A stretch of DNA of 64,000 nt from an uncultured Bacilli bacterium (lineage in GTDB: Bacteria; Bacillota_I; Bacilli_A; RF39; UBA660): the NCBI GenBank assembly GCA_934122275.1, contig CAKOWI010000002.1:103769-167768 (forward strand), given 5' to 3'. The notes beneath the pieces are model-generated. The model did not search any database, had not been told where the DNA came from, and saw only the letters and a list, made by a program, of their open reading frames with translations. This document shows, in pieces, positions 52,133-61,054 of this stretch. The position numbers were made by a program, and so were the translations under genes. Every line of letters begins with the position of its first letter. Positions within the stretch are counted from its first letter, which is position 1.

Positions 52133-53524
52133 ATGATAACTAAACCTAAAGGAACAAGAGATATTTATGGAAGTGAAGCTAAAAGGTGGCAATACGTATC
52201 TAAAGTAATTGATGAGGTAATGGAAAAGTATAATTATAGTTTTATACGTGTTCCAGTATTTGAATCAAGTGAGTTATTTCATAGAGGTGTTGGACAGACA
52301 ACTGATATAGTAACTAAAGAAACTTATGATTTTACTGATCGTGGTGGAAGAAATATGACACTTCGCCCTGAAGGAACTGCAGGAGTTGTTAGAAGTTATA
52401 TAGAAAACAAAATGTATGGTGATAATAATCAGCCAGTAAAATTCTATTATAACTGTCCAATGTATCGTTATGAAAGACCACAAGCTGGAAGACTTCGTGA
52501 ACTTACACAATTTGGATATGAACTTATAGGAAGTGATGATCCAATATCTGATGCTGAAGTAATATCGCTTGCAGTTAATATTTATAAAATATTAGGATTA
52601 AAGAAGATAAAGGTTAATTTAAATTCACTTGGTGATAAAGAATCAAGAGAAAATTATAGAGAAGCTTTAATTAATCATTTTAAACCACATATAGATGAAC
52701 TATGTGAAGATTGCAAAGAAAGATTAGAGAAAAATCCTCTTAGAATATTAGATTGTAAAGTAGATGCTGATAAAGAAATTATGAAGGCTGCACCTAAAAC
52801 AATTGATTATTTAAATGAAGAATCAAAAGAAAGATTTGAAAAGGTAAAAGAATATCTTGAAGTTATGAAAGTTACATACGTTGTTAATCCAAGCGTTGTA
52901 AGAGGTCTTGATTATTATAATCACACAGTATTTGAAATAGAAGCTGAAGTGGAGGGTTTTGGAGCTCAAAACGTAATTGGTGGAGGCGGAAGATATAATG
53001 GCATGATAGAGCAATTAGGAGGTCCATCAACACCTGCTATTGGTTTTGCTTCAGGTTTTGATAGATTAATGCTTGCACTTGAAAAAGAAAACGTTAATAT
53101 TCCAGTAACAAATAGTGTAGATTTATTTTTGTTATATGTAAGTGAAGAAGAAAAGAAATATGCAGCATATTTATCTAATGAACTTAGAATGAATGGATTT
53201 ATAGTAGAAACTGACTATTTATCTAGAAGTTTAAAAGCTCAGTTTAAGCAAGCAGATAGATTAAATAGTAAATTTACTATAGTTTTAAATAGTGATAGTT
53301 TAAAAAATAATGAAATAAAGATAAAGAATAACAAAACCAAAGAAGAAGAAATTATATCACTAGATGCATTAATTTATTATTTAGACGAAAACATCGTAGA
53401 AGATGATGAATGTTCATGTGAAGATGGCTGCAATTGTAGTGATGAAAATTGTAATTGTCATAATGACGAATGTTCGTGTCATAATAAAGAAAATAATTTA
53501 GGAGGAGTATATGAAGAAGAATAA
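52133..53524 (+). CDS. hisS: Histidyl-tRNA synthetase with Cys-rich C-terminal tail
   Basis: 463-aa class II synthetase. Normal HisRS motifs: GTRDIYG start, LRPEGTAGVVR, FYYNCPMYRYERPQAGRLRE-type motif 2, VRGLDYYNHTVFE and GGGGRYNG. The anticodon domain ends near residue 420. A roughly 40-residue tail follows that the family normally lacks: four CxC pairs (CSC, CNC, CNC, CSC), two with a directly following His, in an acidic background, suggesting metal binding. AAGGAGG precedes the start. The last 14 bases overlap aspS, whose ribosome binding site lies in hisS, as in the hisS-aspS operon of Bacillus. Confidence 0.95.
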   Translation: MITKPKGTRDIYGSEAKRWQYVSKVIDEVMEKYNYSFIRVPVFESSELFHRGVGQTTDIVTKETYDFTDRGGRNMTLRPEGTAGVVRSYIENKMYGDNNQPVKFYYNCPMYRYERPQAGRLRELTQFGYELIGSDDPISDAEVISLAVNIYKILGLKKIKVNLNSLGDKESRENYREALINHFKPHIDELCEDCKERLEKNPLRILDCKVDADKEIMKAAPKTIDYLNEESKERFEKVKEYLEVMKVTYVVNPSVVRGLDYYNHTVFEIEAEVEGFGAQNVIGGGGRYNGMIEQLGGPSTPAIGFASGFDRLMLALEKENVNIPVTNSVDLFLLYVSEEEKKYAAYLSNELRMNGFIVETDYLSRSLKAQFKQADRLNSKFTIVLNSDSLKNNEIKIKNNKTKEEEIISLDALIYYLDENIVEDDECSCEDGCNCSDENCNCHNDECSCHNKENNLGGVYEEE

Positions 53525-55253
53525 TAATACTGATTTTAATATTAATAACGTTGGTGAAGAAGTTATATTATATGGCTGGGTTCAAAAGAAAAGAAACCTA
53601 GGTGGTCTTGTATTTATCGATTTAAGGGATAGAAGCGGAATAATACAAATAGTTGTAAGACCAGAAAATGAAAACTATGAATTAGCATCATCTCTAAAAA
53701 ATGAGTCAGTTATTGAAGTTACTGGTAAGATAGTTAAGAGGGAAAGCATAAATAATAAGATACCAACAGGTGAAATAGAAGTTGAAACTAGTTCACTTAA
53801 ACTTATTAATTCATCAATAGATATACCTTTTGAAATCACTGATGATACAACTGCATTAGAAGATACTAGATTAAAATATAGATATTTAGATATTAGAAGA
53901 GGTGAAATCAAAAATAAGTTAATAGCTAGAAGTAAGATTACAATGGCAATAAGAGAGTTTCTTGATTCAAAGGGATTTATAGAAGTTGAAACTCCAGTAC
54001 TTTGTAAATCAACTCCAGAAGGTGCTAGAGATTATCTTGTTCCATCAAGGGTTAATAAGGGTAAATTTTATGCCTTACCACAGTCACCACAGCTATTTAA
54101 ACAGCTATTAATGGTTGGTGGAATTGAAAAATATTTTCAAATAGCAAAATGTTTTAGAGATGAAGACTTAAGAGCAGATAGACAACCAGAATTTACTCAG
54201 GTTGATATGGAAATGAGTTTTGTAAACGAAGAAGATGTTATGAATGTATCAGAAGAATTAATAGCATATGTATTTAAGAAAATAAAAAACATTGATGTTA
54301 AACTTCCACTATTAAAAATGAAGTATAACGATGCTATGAAAGATTATGGATCAGATAAACCAGATTTAAGATTTGATATGAAAATAAATGATATAACTGA
54401 TATATTTTCTAATACTTCATTTGAAATGTTTAAAACTACTATAACAGATGGTGGAATTATTAATGCAATAGTAGTTAAAAATGCAGCTGATAAGTATTCA
54501 AGAAAGAACTTAGATGTATTAACTGAATTCGTTAAAACTTATAAAGCAAAGGGGCTTGCATACATTAAATATAATGAAGAAGTAACTGGTTCTATTGTAA
54601 AAGTAATGACAGAAAAAGAAATTAATGATATAAAAGATAAATTAGATATTCAAAATAATGATTTAGTCTTAATAATATCTGGTTCTTATAACGTTGTTAA
54701 GATTTCACTTGGAGCTTTAAGATGTAAACTTGCTAAAGATTTAGGATTAATTAATAAAGATGATTATAAATTTCTTTGGGTTACAGATTTTCCTTCTTTC
54801 GAATGGAGTGAAGAAGAAAATAGGTTTATGGCATGTCATCATCCATTTACTGCACCAAAAGATTGTGATGTAGATAAATTATTAACTGATAAAGCTAATT
54901 GTTATAGTAAAGCTTATGATATGGTTATTAATGGTTATGAAGCTGGAGGAGGCTCAATACGTATTCATGATCAAGAAATTCAAAAAAAGATGTTTGAAGC
55001 ATTAGAATTAACTGATGAACAAATAAAAGAAAAATTTGGATTCTTTGTTGATGCATTAAAATATGGAACACCACCACACGGAGGGCTTGCATTTGGTCTT
55101 GATAGATTAGTTATGCTTCTTACTAATACTGAAAATATAAGAGACGTAATTGCATTTCCTAAAACTGCATCAGCTAATTGTTTAATGAGTGAATGTCCTA
55201 ATATAGTTGATGATAAACAGTTACAAGAACTAAAAATTAAAGTAGATGAGTAA
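53511..55253 (+). CDS. aspS: Aspartyl-tRNA synthetase (bacterial type)
   Basis: 580-aa class II synthetase with N-terminal OB anticodon-binding domain (YGWVQKKRNLGGLVFIDLRDR), catalytic core (FIEVETPVL, FRDEDLRADRQPEFTQ, GLAFGLDRLVM) and the bacterial GAD insertion in the middle. Length matches bacterial AspRS. Whether it also charges tRNA-Asn depends on gatCAB elsewhere. Translation starts inside hisS with AGGAGG, so the two are coupled and share the upstream T-box-like leader. Confidence 0.96.
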   Translation: MKKNNNTDFNINNVGEEVILYGWVQKKRNLGGLVFIDLRDRSGIIQIVVRPENENYELASSLKNESVIEVTGKIVKRESINNKIPTGEIEVETSSLKLINSSIDIPFEITDDTTALEDTRLKYRYLDIRRGEIKNKLIARSKITMAIREFLDSKGFIEVETPVLCKSTPEGARDYLVPSRVNKGKFYALPQSPQLFKQLLMVGGIEKYFQIAKCFRDEDLRADRQPEFTQVDMEMSFVNEEDVMNVSEELIAYVFKKIKNIDVKLPLLKMKYNDAMKDYGSDKPDLRFDMKINDITDIFSNTSFEMFKTTITDGGIINAIVVKNAADKYSRKNLDVLTEFVKTYKAKGLAYIKYNEEVTGSIVKVMTEKEINDIKDKLDIQNNDLVLIISGSYNVVKISLGALRCKLAKDLGLINKDDYKFLWVTDFPSFEWSEEENRFMACHHPFTAPKDCDVDKLLTDKANCYSKAYDMVINGYEAGGGSIRIHDQEIQKKMFEALELTDEQIKEKFGFFVDALKYGTPPHGGLAFGLDRLVMLLTNTENIRDVIAFPKTASANCLMSECPNIVDDKQLQELKIKVDE

Positions 55254-55304
55254 ATATCATTGATTATGTCAAAATTATGTGTTTTAATATTAATAGGAGG
55301 ACAT

Positions 55305-55913
55305 ATGAAAAAGAGTTTTAAAATATTAATAGCATTAGTAATTGTTATATTAATGACAGCATGCTCACAAGAAATATTTAAGGATAATACTAAGAAAATA
55401 GAGTTAGGTACTTGGCAAGGTAACGTTTACACAAATAATTTTTTAAACTTTAAATATACAATGCCAGATTCTTGGAAGAAAGACACTAATGAAGAGTTAG
55501 CAGAACTTATGGATACAGAAGTTGATACTTTAAATGATAATGAAAAATTATCAAAAGAAGATGGTGTGTATCATTTTATGGTTAAAGATGAAACTACTGG
55601 TGATAACGTTATACTATTAAGTGAAAAGGATAGTGTAAGTAGCATGAAAACTTACGTTAATTCACTAAAAACGCAATTAAAAAATGTGACTAATATGAAA
55701 TATACTATTGGTGAAGAAAAAGATGAAACAGTAAATGGTATAAAATATAAAACGTTAGAAACTGATTGTAAAATTGAAAGTCAAGTTTTAAAACAAAAGT
55801 ATTATATTGTAAAAAACAATGGCTATTTTACTAGTATTATAGTTACAAATGTAACAACAGATGATTCTGAATTTATGAATAAAATAATTAATTCATTTGA
55901 AAAATTAAACTAA
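55305..55913 (+). CDS. Lipoprotein of unknown function
   Basis: 202 aa; start ATG 55305 after AGGAGG. Signal peptide with lipobox MTAC (Cys about residue 20), so the mature protein is predicted to be anchored on the outer face of the membrane. The mature domain contains NFLNFKYTMPDSW and ends with MNKIINSFEKL, the pattern of PsbP/DUF1795-like stress lipoproteins that fold as a small alpha/beta sheet; this assignment is tentative. Terminator follows. Confidence 0.75.
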   Translation: MKKSFKILIALVIVILMTACSQEIFKDNTKKIELGTWQGNVYTNNFLNFKYTMPDSWKKDTNEELAELMDTEVDTLNDNEKLSKEDGVYHFMVKDETTGDNVILLSEKDSVSSMKTYVNSLKTQLKNVTNMKYTIGEEKDETVNGIKYKTLETDCKIESQVLKQKYYIVKNNGYFTSIIVTNVTTDDSEFMNKIINSFEKLN

Positions 55914-55936
55914 AGAACCTATTGGTTCTTTTTTTG
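55912..55936 (+). terminator. Intrinsic terminator of the lipoprotein gene
   Basis: AAGAACC-TATT-GGTTCTT with a long T-run. Confidence 0.85.
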
Positions 55937-56017
55937 CGTGTTAAATATGACCTTTATTATTGTTTTTTTGCACTAAATAATATATAATTAATTTAGTAAT
56001 AGAATAGGAGTGGTTGT

Positions 56018-56668
56018 ATGAGAGATGATATTTTAAACTTAGAAGCTGATTTTGCAAATAATGAATATTATGGAACTAATGTATGGACTGATGAAAAATA
56101 TCGTGTTTTAAGTGGTAAAGGTTCAGTTTTACTTTCAGCTCCCCATTCTGTTAATCAAATCAGATATGATGATGTAAGAGATGCTGAAAAATATACTGGA
56201 GCTATTGTTAGATATTTAAGTAGAGCAACTAATTCATATGCAATATTTCAACTTTTTACTCATGCAGATCCTAATAATGATGAAGAACATAATTATAAAA
56301 ATGCAATTATTAATCTAATTGAGATAAATAAAATCAAGCTATTAATAGATGTGCACTCAAGTGTTTTTAGAGATGATGCTGATATTGATCTTGTAACTAA
56401 TAACGGAGAAAGCATGTGTGGTAATTTTGAGCTACTAAATAAATTAAAAGTACTTGGTATAAAATATGGTCTTGATATAGCAGAAAACAATACTCCAAAT
56501 AAGGAGAAGAAATATGAAATAATAGGTGTTTCTTCATTAGTATGTGGAATACCATCTATTAGGTTAGTAATTAATAGAAATAAACTAGACAGAAATGATA
56601 ATGAAGCCTTTTTAAAGAAGATACTAATGTTGCTTGAAGAATTTATTTCATATGTTGACTATAATTAA
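56018..56668 (+). CDS. N-formylglutamate amidohydrolase-like metallohydrolase
   Basis: 216 aa. The N-terminal SAPHSV and central LLIDVHSS match the S-x-P-H and D-x-H zinc motifs of the N-formylglutamate amidohydrolase fold, and SIRLVINRNK near the C-terminus gives a further conserved Arg region. The family removes formyl or acyl groups from amino-acid derivatives or acts as a zinc amidase on small peptides. No histidine-degradation genes are nearby, so the hutG role is unlikely and the substrate is open. AGGAG precedes the start. Confidence 0.68.
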   Translation: MRDDILNLEADFANNEYYGTNVWTDEKYRVLSGKGSVLLSAPHSVNQIRYDDVRDAEKYTGAIVRYLSRATNSYAIFQLFTHADPNNDEEHNYKNAIINLIEINKIKLLIDVHSSVFRDDADIDLVTNNGESMCGNFELLNKLKVLGIKYGLDIAENNTPNKEKKYEIIGVSSLVCGIPSIRLVINRNKLDRNDNEAFLKKILMLLEEFISYVDYN

Positions 56669-56689
56669 TGTAAAATAATAAAATATTTC

Positions 56690-56719
56690 TTGTATATTAT
56701 TATTAAATAATGGTATAAT
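56690..56719 (+). promoter_or_regulatory. Promoter of the 6S-like RNA
   Basis: TTGTAT at 56690-56695, 18-bp spacer, TATAAT at 56714-56719. Confidence 0.65.
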
Positions 56720-56724
56720 ATAAA

Positions 56725-56901
56725 TGCCTGGTGGAATCGTAAGCTAGTACATTTAACCCGCTAACTAATTATTGGGAATCAGAATCAATGGTGGTGTTCA
56801 TGCTTAACCTTGTTAAGAAGTCTAAAGCCATTGTGGGATGCCCACCTGCCATTTTGCGCAGGTTTATATTACTAGTGAACGACCCTCCGGGTTGTTTTTT
56901 T
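56725..56901 (+). ncRNA. ssrS: Structured RNA, probable 6S RNA
   Basis: About 175-nt gene without an ORF, with its own promoter and terminator (ACGACCC/GGGTTGT then T's). The ends pair (CTAGTA near the 5' end with TACTAG near the 3' end). Inner hairpins include CTTAAC/GTTAAG, GTGGG/CCCAC and CCTGC/GCAGG, giving a long rod with a central region. Position next to tcdA and rarA, downstream of hisS-aspS, is that of the 6S RNA bsrA in B. subtilis. 6S RNA binds and sequesters sigma-A RNA polymerase. The call rests on structure and synteny. Confidence 0.6.
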
Positions 56902-56921
56902 GTATTTAAGTAGAGGTTCAT

Positions 56922-57608
56922 ATGAATAATGTTTATAAAAGATTAGAAAAAATTATTGGTAATAATAATATAGAAAGATTATCTAAAGTAAAAGTATTAA
57001 TTGTTGGTTTAGGTGGAGTAGGGGGATCTTGCTTTGAATCACTTGTAAGAAGTAAGATTGAAAATATATATGTATGTGATTTTGATACATTTGAAGAAAG
57101 TAATTTAAATAGACAAATACTATCTGATTTATCAAATATTGGGCAATACAAAGTTGATGTTGCAGAAAAAAGAGCTAAAATGATTAATGATAAGTGCAAT
57201 ATAATTAAAATAAATGAAAAATTAAATAAGGAAAACATTAATGAATTAATTCCAAATAACATAGATTACATTGTTGATGCATGTGATGATATAATAGTTA
57301 AGGTGGAATTAGTTAAATTTGCCATAAATAATAAAATAAAAATAATATCTAGCATGGGAACAGGTAATAAATTAAATCCTCAATTATTGGAAATAACTAA
57401 TATATGGAAAACAAAATATGATCCTCTAGCTAAAAAATTTAGATATTATTTAAAAAAGAATAGAATTAATTATAAATTACCTGTTGTATCTTCAGTAGAA
57501 CAGCCACTAATGAAAACAAGTGATTTTGTAGGATCATTTGCACCTGTTACTAATACTGCAGGATTACTTCTATCAAGTTATGTAATAAATGATATAATCA
57601 AGAAATAA
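56922..57608 (+). CDS. tcdA: tRNA threonylcarbamoyladenosine dehydratase TcdA
   Basis: 228-aa E1-like enzyme that cyclises t6A37 to ct6A in tRNA using ATP. It has the nucleotide-binding motif VGLGGVGGS at about 28-36, the NLNRQ motif, DACDD, and the C-terminal SVEQP/SFAPVTNTAG segment. Length fits YrvM-type TcdA. It lies directly after the 6S-like RNA, as yrvM does in Bacillus. Ribosome binding site AGAGG is 7 bases before the start. MtaB, which acts on the same base, is at 17753. Confidence 0.92.
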   Translation: MNNVYKRLEKIIGNNNIERLSKVKVLIVGLGGVGGSCFESLVRSKIENIYVCDFDTFEESNLNRQILSDLSNIGQYKVDVAEKRAKMINDKCNIIKINEKLNKENINELIPNNIDYIVDACDDIIVKVELVKFAINNKIKIISSMGTGNKLNPQLLEITNIWKTKYDPLAKKFRYYLKKNRINYKLPVVSSVEQPLMKTSDFVGSFAPVTNTAGLLLSSYVINDIIKK

Positions 57609-57668
57609 TATATATTGATTATTAAATATATAAATGTTAAAATTATCATGATATTAAGGAGTTAAAAA

Positions 57669-58805
57669 ATGAAAAAGAAATTATTGTTTTTAGCTATATT
57701 TTTAATGTTTTTATTTAACTTTAGAGTAAGTGCTAAAGAGTCTCTTATATGCCCAAAAACGGCTAATTTAGGAGATGTAATAACGTGTTCTTATACTTTT
57801 GATAAAGAAAGTAGATTAATTGAAACCGACATAAATTATTTATCTATTGATAGTATAACTGGAGAACAATATACTAAAAAAAATAACTATCAAGTAATAT
57901 TTAATAGTTCTGGTAAAGTTAATTTTAAAACTAAAAAAGTAGGAACAGTAAAGGTATATGTTACAATGCTTAGTATAGATTCATCAATTAGTGAGTATAC
58001 TCAAACTATTGTAATAAATGATAAAACAACGACAACTAAGAAAACTACTACAACAAGAAAAAAGTCAAGTGACAATTATTTATCTAGTATTAGAATTGAT
58101 GGTGATATAATAAAGGATTTTGATAAAAACATAAATAAATATTATGTTACTGTACCTAATAATAAAGAAGAAGTTAAAATAACATATAACTTAAATGATG
58201 ATTATTCAAAAGCAGAAATTAATGGTCCAAAAAAATTAGAAGTAGGTGACAATGAGTATACAATAGGTGTAACATCAGAAGATAATACAACAAGATTTTA
58301 TAAAATATTAATTACAAGACAAGAAGCTGAAAAAATATTATCAGATAATAACAAATTGTCAAAACTAAGTATTAAAAATCATAAAATTAATTTTAATAAA
58401 AACATAAATACTTATCATTTAATGATAGATAAAGATACAAAAAAGTTGAATATTAGCGTGAAAGTGGAAGATGAAAAAGCTAAATATAAGATAACTGGAA
58501 ACAATAATTTAAATACAGATAGTATAATTAAAATAGCAGTAACTGCTGAAAACGGAGAAATTAATTTATATAGAATAATTATAAATATTAAAAAAAATAG
58601 TATTGTACCAATATGTATATTTATTGGTACGTTAATTGTTTTAGTTATTGTTATCATAATACTTATTAAAAGAAAAAAAGGATCAAATAAGAAAGATAAT
58701 AATAAAGAATCTGAACAAGATTTAGAAAAAACAATTGTTATGACTTCTTTAGGTGATAATGTAAATAAAGAAATAGATGATGATAACGAAAAAACTCTAG
58801 TTTAG
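57669..58805 (+). CDS. Membrane protein with cadherin-like beta-sandwich domains and EKT tail
   Basis: 378 aa. Signal peptide (1-21), a beta domain to about residue 115, a Thr/Lys linker (TTTKKTTTTRKK), then two cadherin-like beta-sandwich repeats (each starting LSSIRIDG or LSKLSIKN and ending in YRI/YKI strands). A transmembrane helix (about 312-334) is followed by a cytosolic acidic tail with two EKT motifs (353-355 EKTIV, 374-376 EKTLV at the very end). Function unknown; the exported part looks adhesive or cell-wall directed. The stop lies inside a bidirectional terminator, and the gene overlaps the end of rarA by 9 bp. Confidence 0.78.
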   Translation: MKKKLLFLAIFLMFLFNFRVSAKESLICPKTANLGDVITCSYTFDKESRLIETDINYLSIDSITGEQYTKKNNYQVIFNSSGKVNFKTKKVGTVKVYVTMLSIDSSISEYTQTIVINDKTTTTKKTTTTRKKSSDNYLSSIRIDGDIIKDFDKNINKYYVTVPNNKEEVKITYNLNDDYSKAEINGPKKLEVGDNEYTIGVTSEDNTTRFYKILITRQEAEKILSDNNKLSKLSIKNHKINFNKNINTYHLMIDKDTKKLNISVKVEDEKAKYKITGNNNLNTDSIIKIAVTAENGEINLYRIIINIKKNSIVPICIFIGTLIVLVIVIIILIKRKKGSNKKDNNKESEQDLEKTIVMTSLGDNVNKEIDDDNEKTLV

Positions 58806-58820
58806 TTTACTAGAGTTTTT
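58789..58820. terminator. Bidirectional terminator shared by convergent genes
   Basis: AAAACTCTAGT pairs with ACTAGAGTTTT. The stem includes the stop codons of both the plus-strand membrane protein gene and the minus-strand rarA. Confidence 0.85.
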
Positions 58821-60023
58821 GTTTATTTTCTCAATGTTTTTTAGTGTAGTATTAAGTACATTTTCATATTTATTATTTTTAGGCCTATAATAAATTCTTC
58901 CCTTTAGTTCATCTGGTAAATATTGCTGAACTACGTAGTTTTCCGGATAATCATGAGGATATTTATATCCAAACGCATTATGATCTATATGACTTGGAAC
59001 TTTACCCACATTACCATTTGAAATATCGTTAAGTGCAAGATCAATAGCTTTTTCAGCACTATTAGACTTAGGAGATAAACATAAATCAATTATCATTTGC
59101 CCAAGTGGTATTCTAGCTTCTGGAAGTCCAACTCTTTCACAAGCATTAATGCATGCTTCAACTCTAACTCCCATATTAGGATTTGCAAGTCCGATATCTT
59201 CATATGCAATAACACTCATTCTTCTATATATACTATCTAAATCACCAGATGTTATAAGTCTTGCTAGATAGTGTAGAGCTGCATTAACGTCAGAACCTCT
59301 AATTGATTTTTGAAAGGCAGATAACACATCATAATGACCTGTTTCACTTTCATCCATTAAATTACTAGCTTTAGGATTTATATTTTTTATTAAATCTACC
59401 GTTATTTTTTTAGTGCTAGAACTATAATATGATACTTCAAGTAAGTTAATTGCATATCTAAAATCTCCATTAGATAATGTACTAATCATACTTATTGCAT
59501 CATCATCAATATCTATACCATCAAGTTTATTAGTTGCCTTTTTAAGACCATCTATAATATCCTCTTTAGAAAGTGCTTTTAATTCAAATATTTGACATCT
59601 GCTTCTTATTGCAGGATTAATTTTATGATAAGGGTTGGATGTTGTAAGTCCAATTAACGTTATTAAACCATTTTCTAAAAGTGGTAATAATAAATCTTGC
59701 TTATCTTTATTTAATCTATGTATTTCATCTACTACTAGTACTATATTTCCGTATAATTTTGTTTCTTCGAATACTATTTCAAAGTCTTTTTTATTGTTAA
59801 TAACAGCATTTAAAAATCTTGTTTTAACTTCTAATTCATTTGTAATAGCAGTTGCAATAGATGTTTTTCCAACACCTGGAGGACCATATAAAATCATAGA
59901 AAATAACTTTTTATTGTTTACTAGATTAGTAATTATTTTATCCTGACCTATTAAATGTTTTTGACCAATTATATCAGATAATTTTTTAGGTCTTAATCTA
60001 TCAGCTAATGGATTATTATTCAT
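58797..60023 (-). CDS. rarA: Replication-associated recombination protein RarA (MgsA)
   Basis: 408-aa AAA+ ATPase related to clamp loaders that acts at stalled replication forks. N-terminal LADRLRPKKLSDIIGQ, Walker A GPPGVGKTS at about 48-56, Walker B VLVVDEIHR, sensor I TTSNP, then the C-terminal MgsA tetramerisation domain with YEDIGLANP and ALHYLARL. AGGTGAT lies before the start. In Bacillus yrvN (rarA) follows the 6S RNA; here it is reversed and separated by the cadherin-like gene. Confidence 0.94.
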   Translation of the reverse strand: MNNNPLADRLRPKKLSDIIGQKHLIGQDKIITNLVNNKKLFSMILYGPPGVGKTSIATAITNELEVKTRFLNAVINNKKDFEIVFEETKLYGNIVLVVDEIHRLNKDKQDLLLPLLENGLITLIGLTTSNPYHKINPAIRSRCQIFELKALSKEDIIDGLKKATNKLDGIDIDDDAISMISTLSNGDFRYAINLLEVSYYSSSTKKITVDLIKNINPKASNLMDESETGHYDVLSAFQKSIRGSDVNAALHYLARLITSGDLDSIYRRMSVIAYEDIGLANPNMGVRVEACINACERVGLPEARIPLGQMIIDLCLSPKSNSAEKAIDLALNDISNGNVGKVPSHIDHNAFGYKYPHDYPENYVVQQYLPDELKGRIYYRPKNNKYENVLNTTLKNIEKINKNSSKLN

Positions 60024-60055
60024 TTTTCATCACCTATATAATTATAACATTATAT

Positions 60056-60084
60056 TTGAAAAATATATAAAACTTTTGTATACT
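60056..60084 (+). promoter_or_regulatory. Promoter of the xerD-like gene
   Basis: TTGAAA at 60056-60061, 17-bp spacer, TATACT at 60079-60084, in the divergent rarA-xerD gap. Confidence 0.6.
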
Positions 60085-60099
60085 ATTATTGGTGATAGT

Positions 60100-60981
60100 A
60101 TGAACTGGTATATAAAAGATTATATTGATTATGTATATATAGAAAAAAAATTAAGTAGTAATACAAAAGAGGCATATTATAGAGATCTTATTTATTTTAT
60201 TAAGTATATTAATAAAGAAGATGTAACAAAAATTAATACAAATGACATTAGAAAATATGTAAACCATTTAAGTGACATTAAAGAAACAGATAAAACAATT
60301 GCAAGAAAATTAGTTAGTATAAGAACTTTTTTTGATTACTTAGTTATGAATAAAATAATTAGTGATAATCCATGTCAAAAGATAGAATCACCTAAACTAA
60401 AAAAAACTTTACCTAAAGTACTAAATATAGACGAAGTAAATAAACTATTAAATATTGAGCCTAAAACTGCTTTAGAATATAGAAATAAGGTCATGATAGA
60501 ACTTATGTATGCAACAGGGCTAAGAGTTAGTGAATTAGTGAATTTAACTATAAATGATATAAATTTAACTGATAATTATGTAAGGTGTTTTGGTAAGGGA
60601 AAAAAAGAAAGAATAGTTCCAATAGGAAATACTATGAATAATTTATTAGATGAGTATATAAATGTCCATAGAAATGCTTTACTAAAAGGTTATTTAACTG
60701 ATAAATTGTTTTTAAGTAGTTATGGAAAAGGTATTACTAGGCAAGGATTTTTTAAAATATTAAAACAAACTGGTAAAGAAGTTGGAATTATAAAGGATTT
60801 TTCTCCACATACATTAAGACATTCTTTTGCAAGTCATATGCTAGAATATGGTGCAGATATTCGTTCTATTGGTGAACTATTAGGTCATGAAAATATAAAA
60901 ACTACTGAAATATATACACATTTAACTAATCCTAAACTCAAAAATGATTATAAATCTTATCATCCAAGAGATAAATTTTAA
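60100..60981 (+). CDS. xerD: XerC/XerD-like tyrosine recombinase
   Basis: 293 aa; start ATG 60100 after GGTGAT. N-terminal SAM-like DNA-binding domain (YIEKKLSSNTKEAYYRDL) and catalytic domain with Arg in GLRVSEL, Lys in the GKGKKER hairpin, HTLRH, GHENIKTT and the nucleophile Tyr in EIYTH. Length and motifs are those of the chromosome-dimer resolvases rather than phage integrases. The XerC versus XerD choice is not certain from one gene. No dif-like site was recognised nearby. Confidence 0.88.
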   Translation: MNWYIKDYIDYVYIEKKLSSNTKEAYYRDLIYFIKYINKEDVTKINTNDIRKYVNHLSDIKETDKTIARKLVSIRTFFDYLVMNKIISDNPCQKIESPKLKKTLPKVLNIDEVNKLLNIEPKTALEYRNKVMIELMYATGLRVSELVNLTINDINLTDNYVRCFGKGKKERIVPIGNTMNNLLDEYINVHRNALLKGYLTDKLFLSSYGKGITRQGFFKILKQTGKEVGIIKDFSPHTLRHSFASHMLEYGADIRSIGELLGHENIKTTEIYTHLTNPKLKNDYKSYHPRDKF

Positions 60982-61054
60982 CTATTTTAACTTGATAATA
61001 TAAACATTTATTTAAAATAATTTCATAAGCTTAAATAGATAGTGAGGAATAAGT

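Noticed and set aside
56725..56901. Signal recognition particle RNA
   Set aside because: The conserved GGAAGCAG-type SRP54-binding loop is missing, and the neighbours are those of 6S RNA.
59635..59946. Plus-strand open frame inside rarA
   Set aside because: rarA motifs on the minus strand are unambiguous; this is antisense shadow.
60100..60981. Phage or integron integrase
   Set aside because: Length, SAM-like N-domain and motif spacing match housekeeping XerC/D; no att sites or phage genes are nearby.
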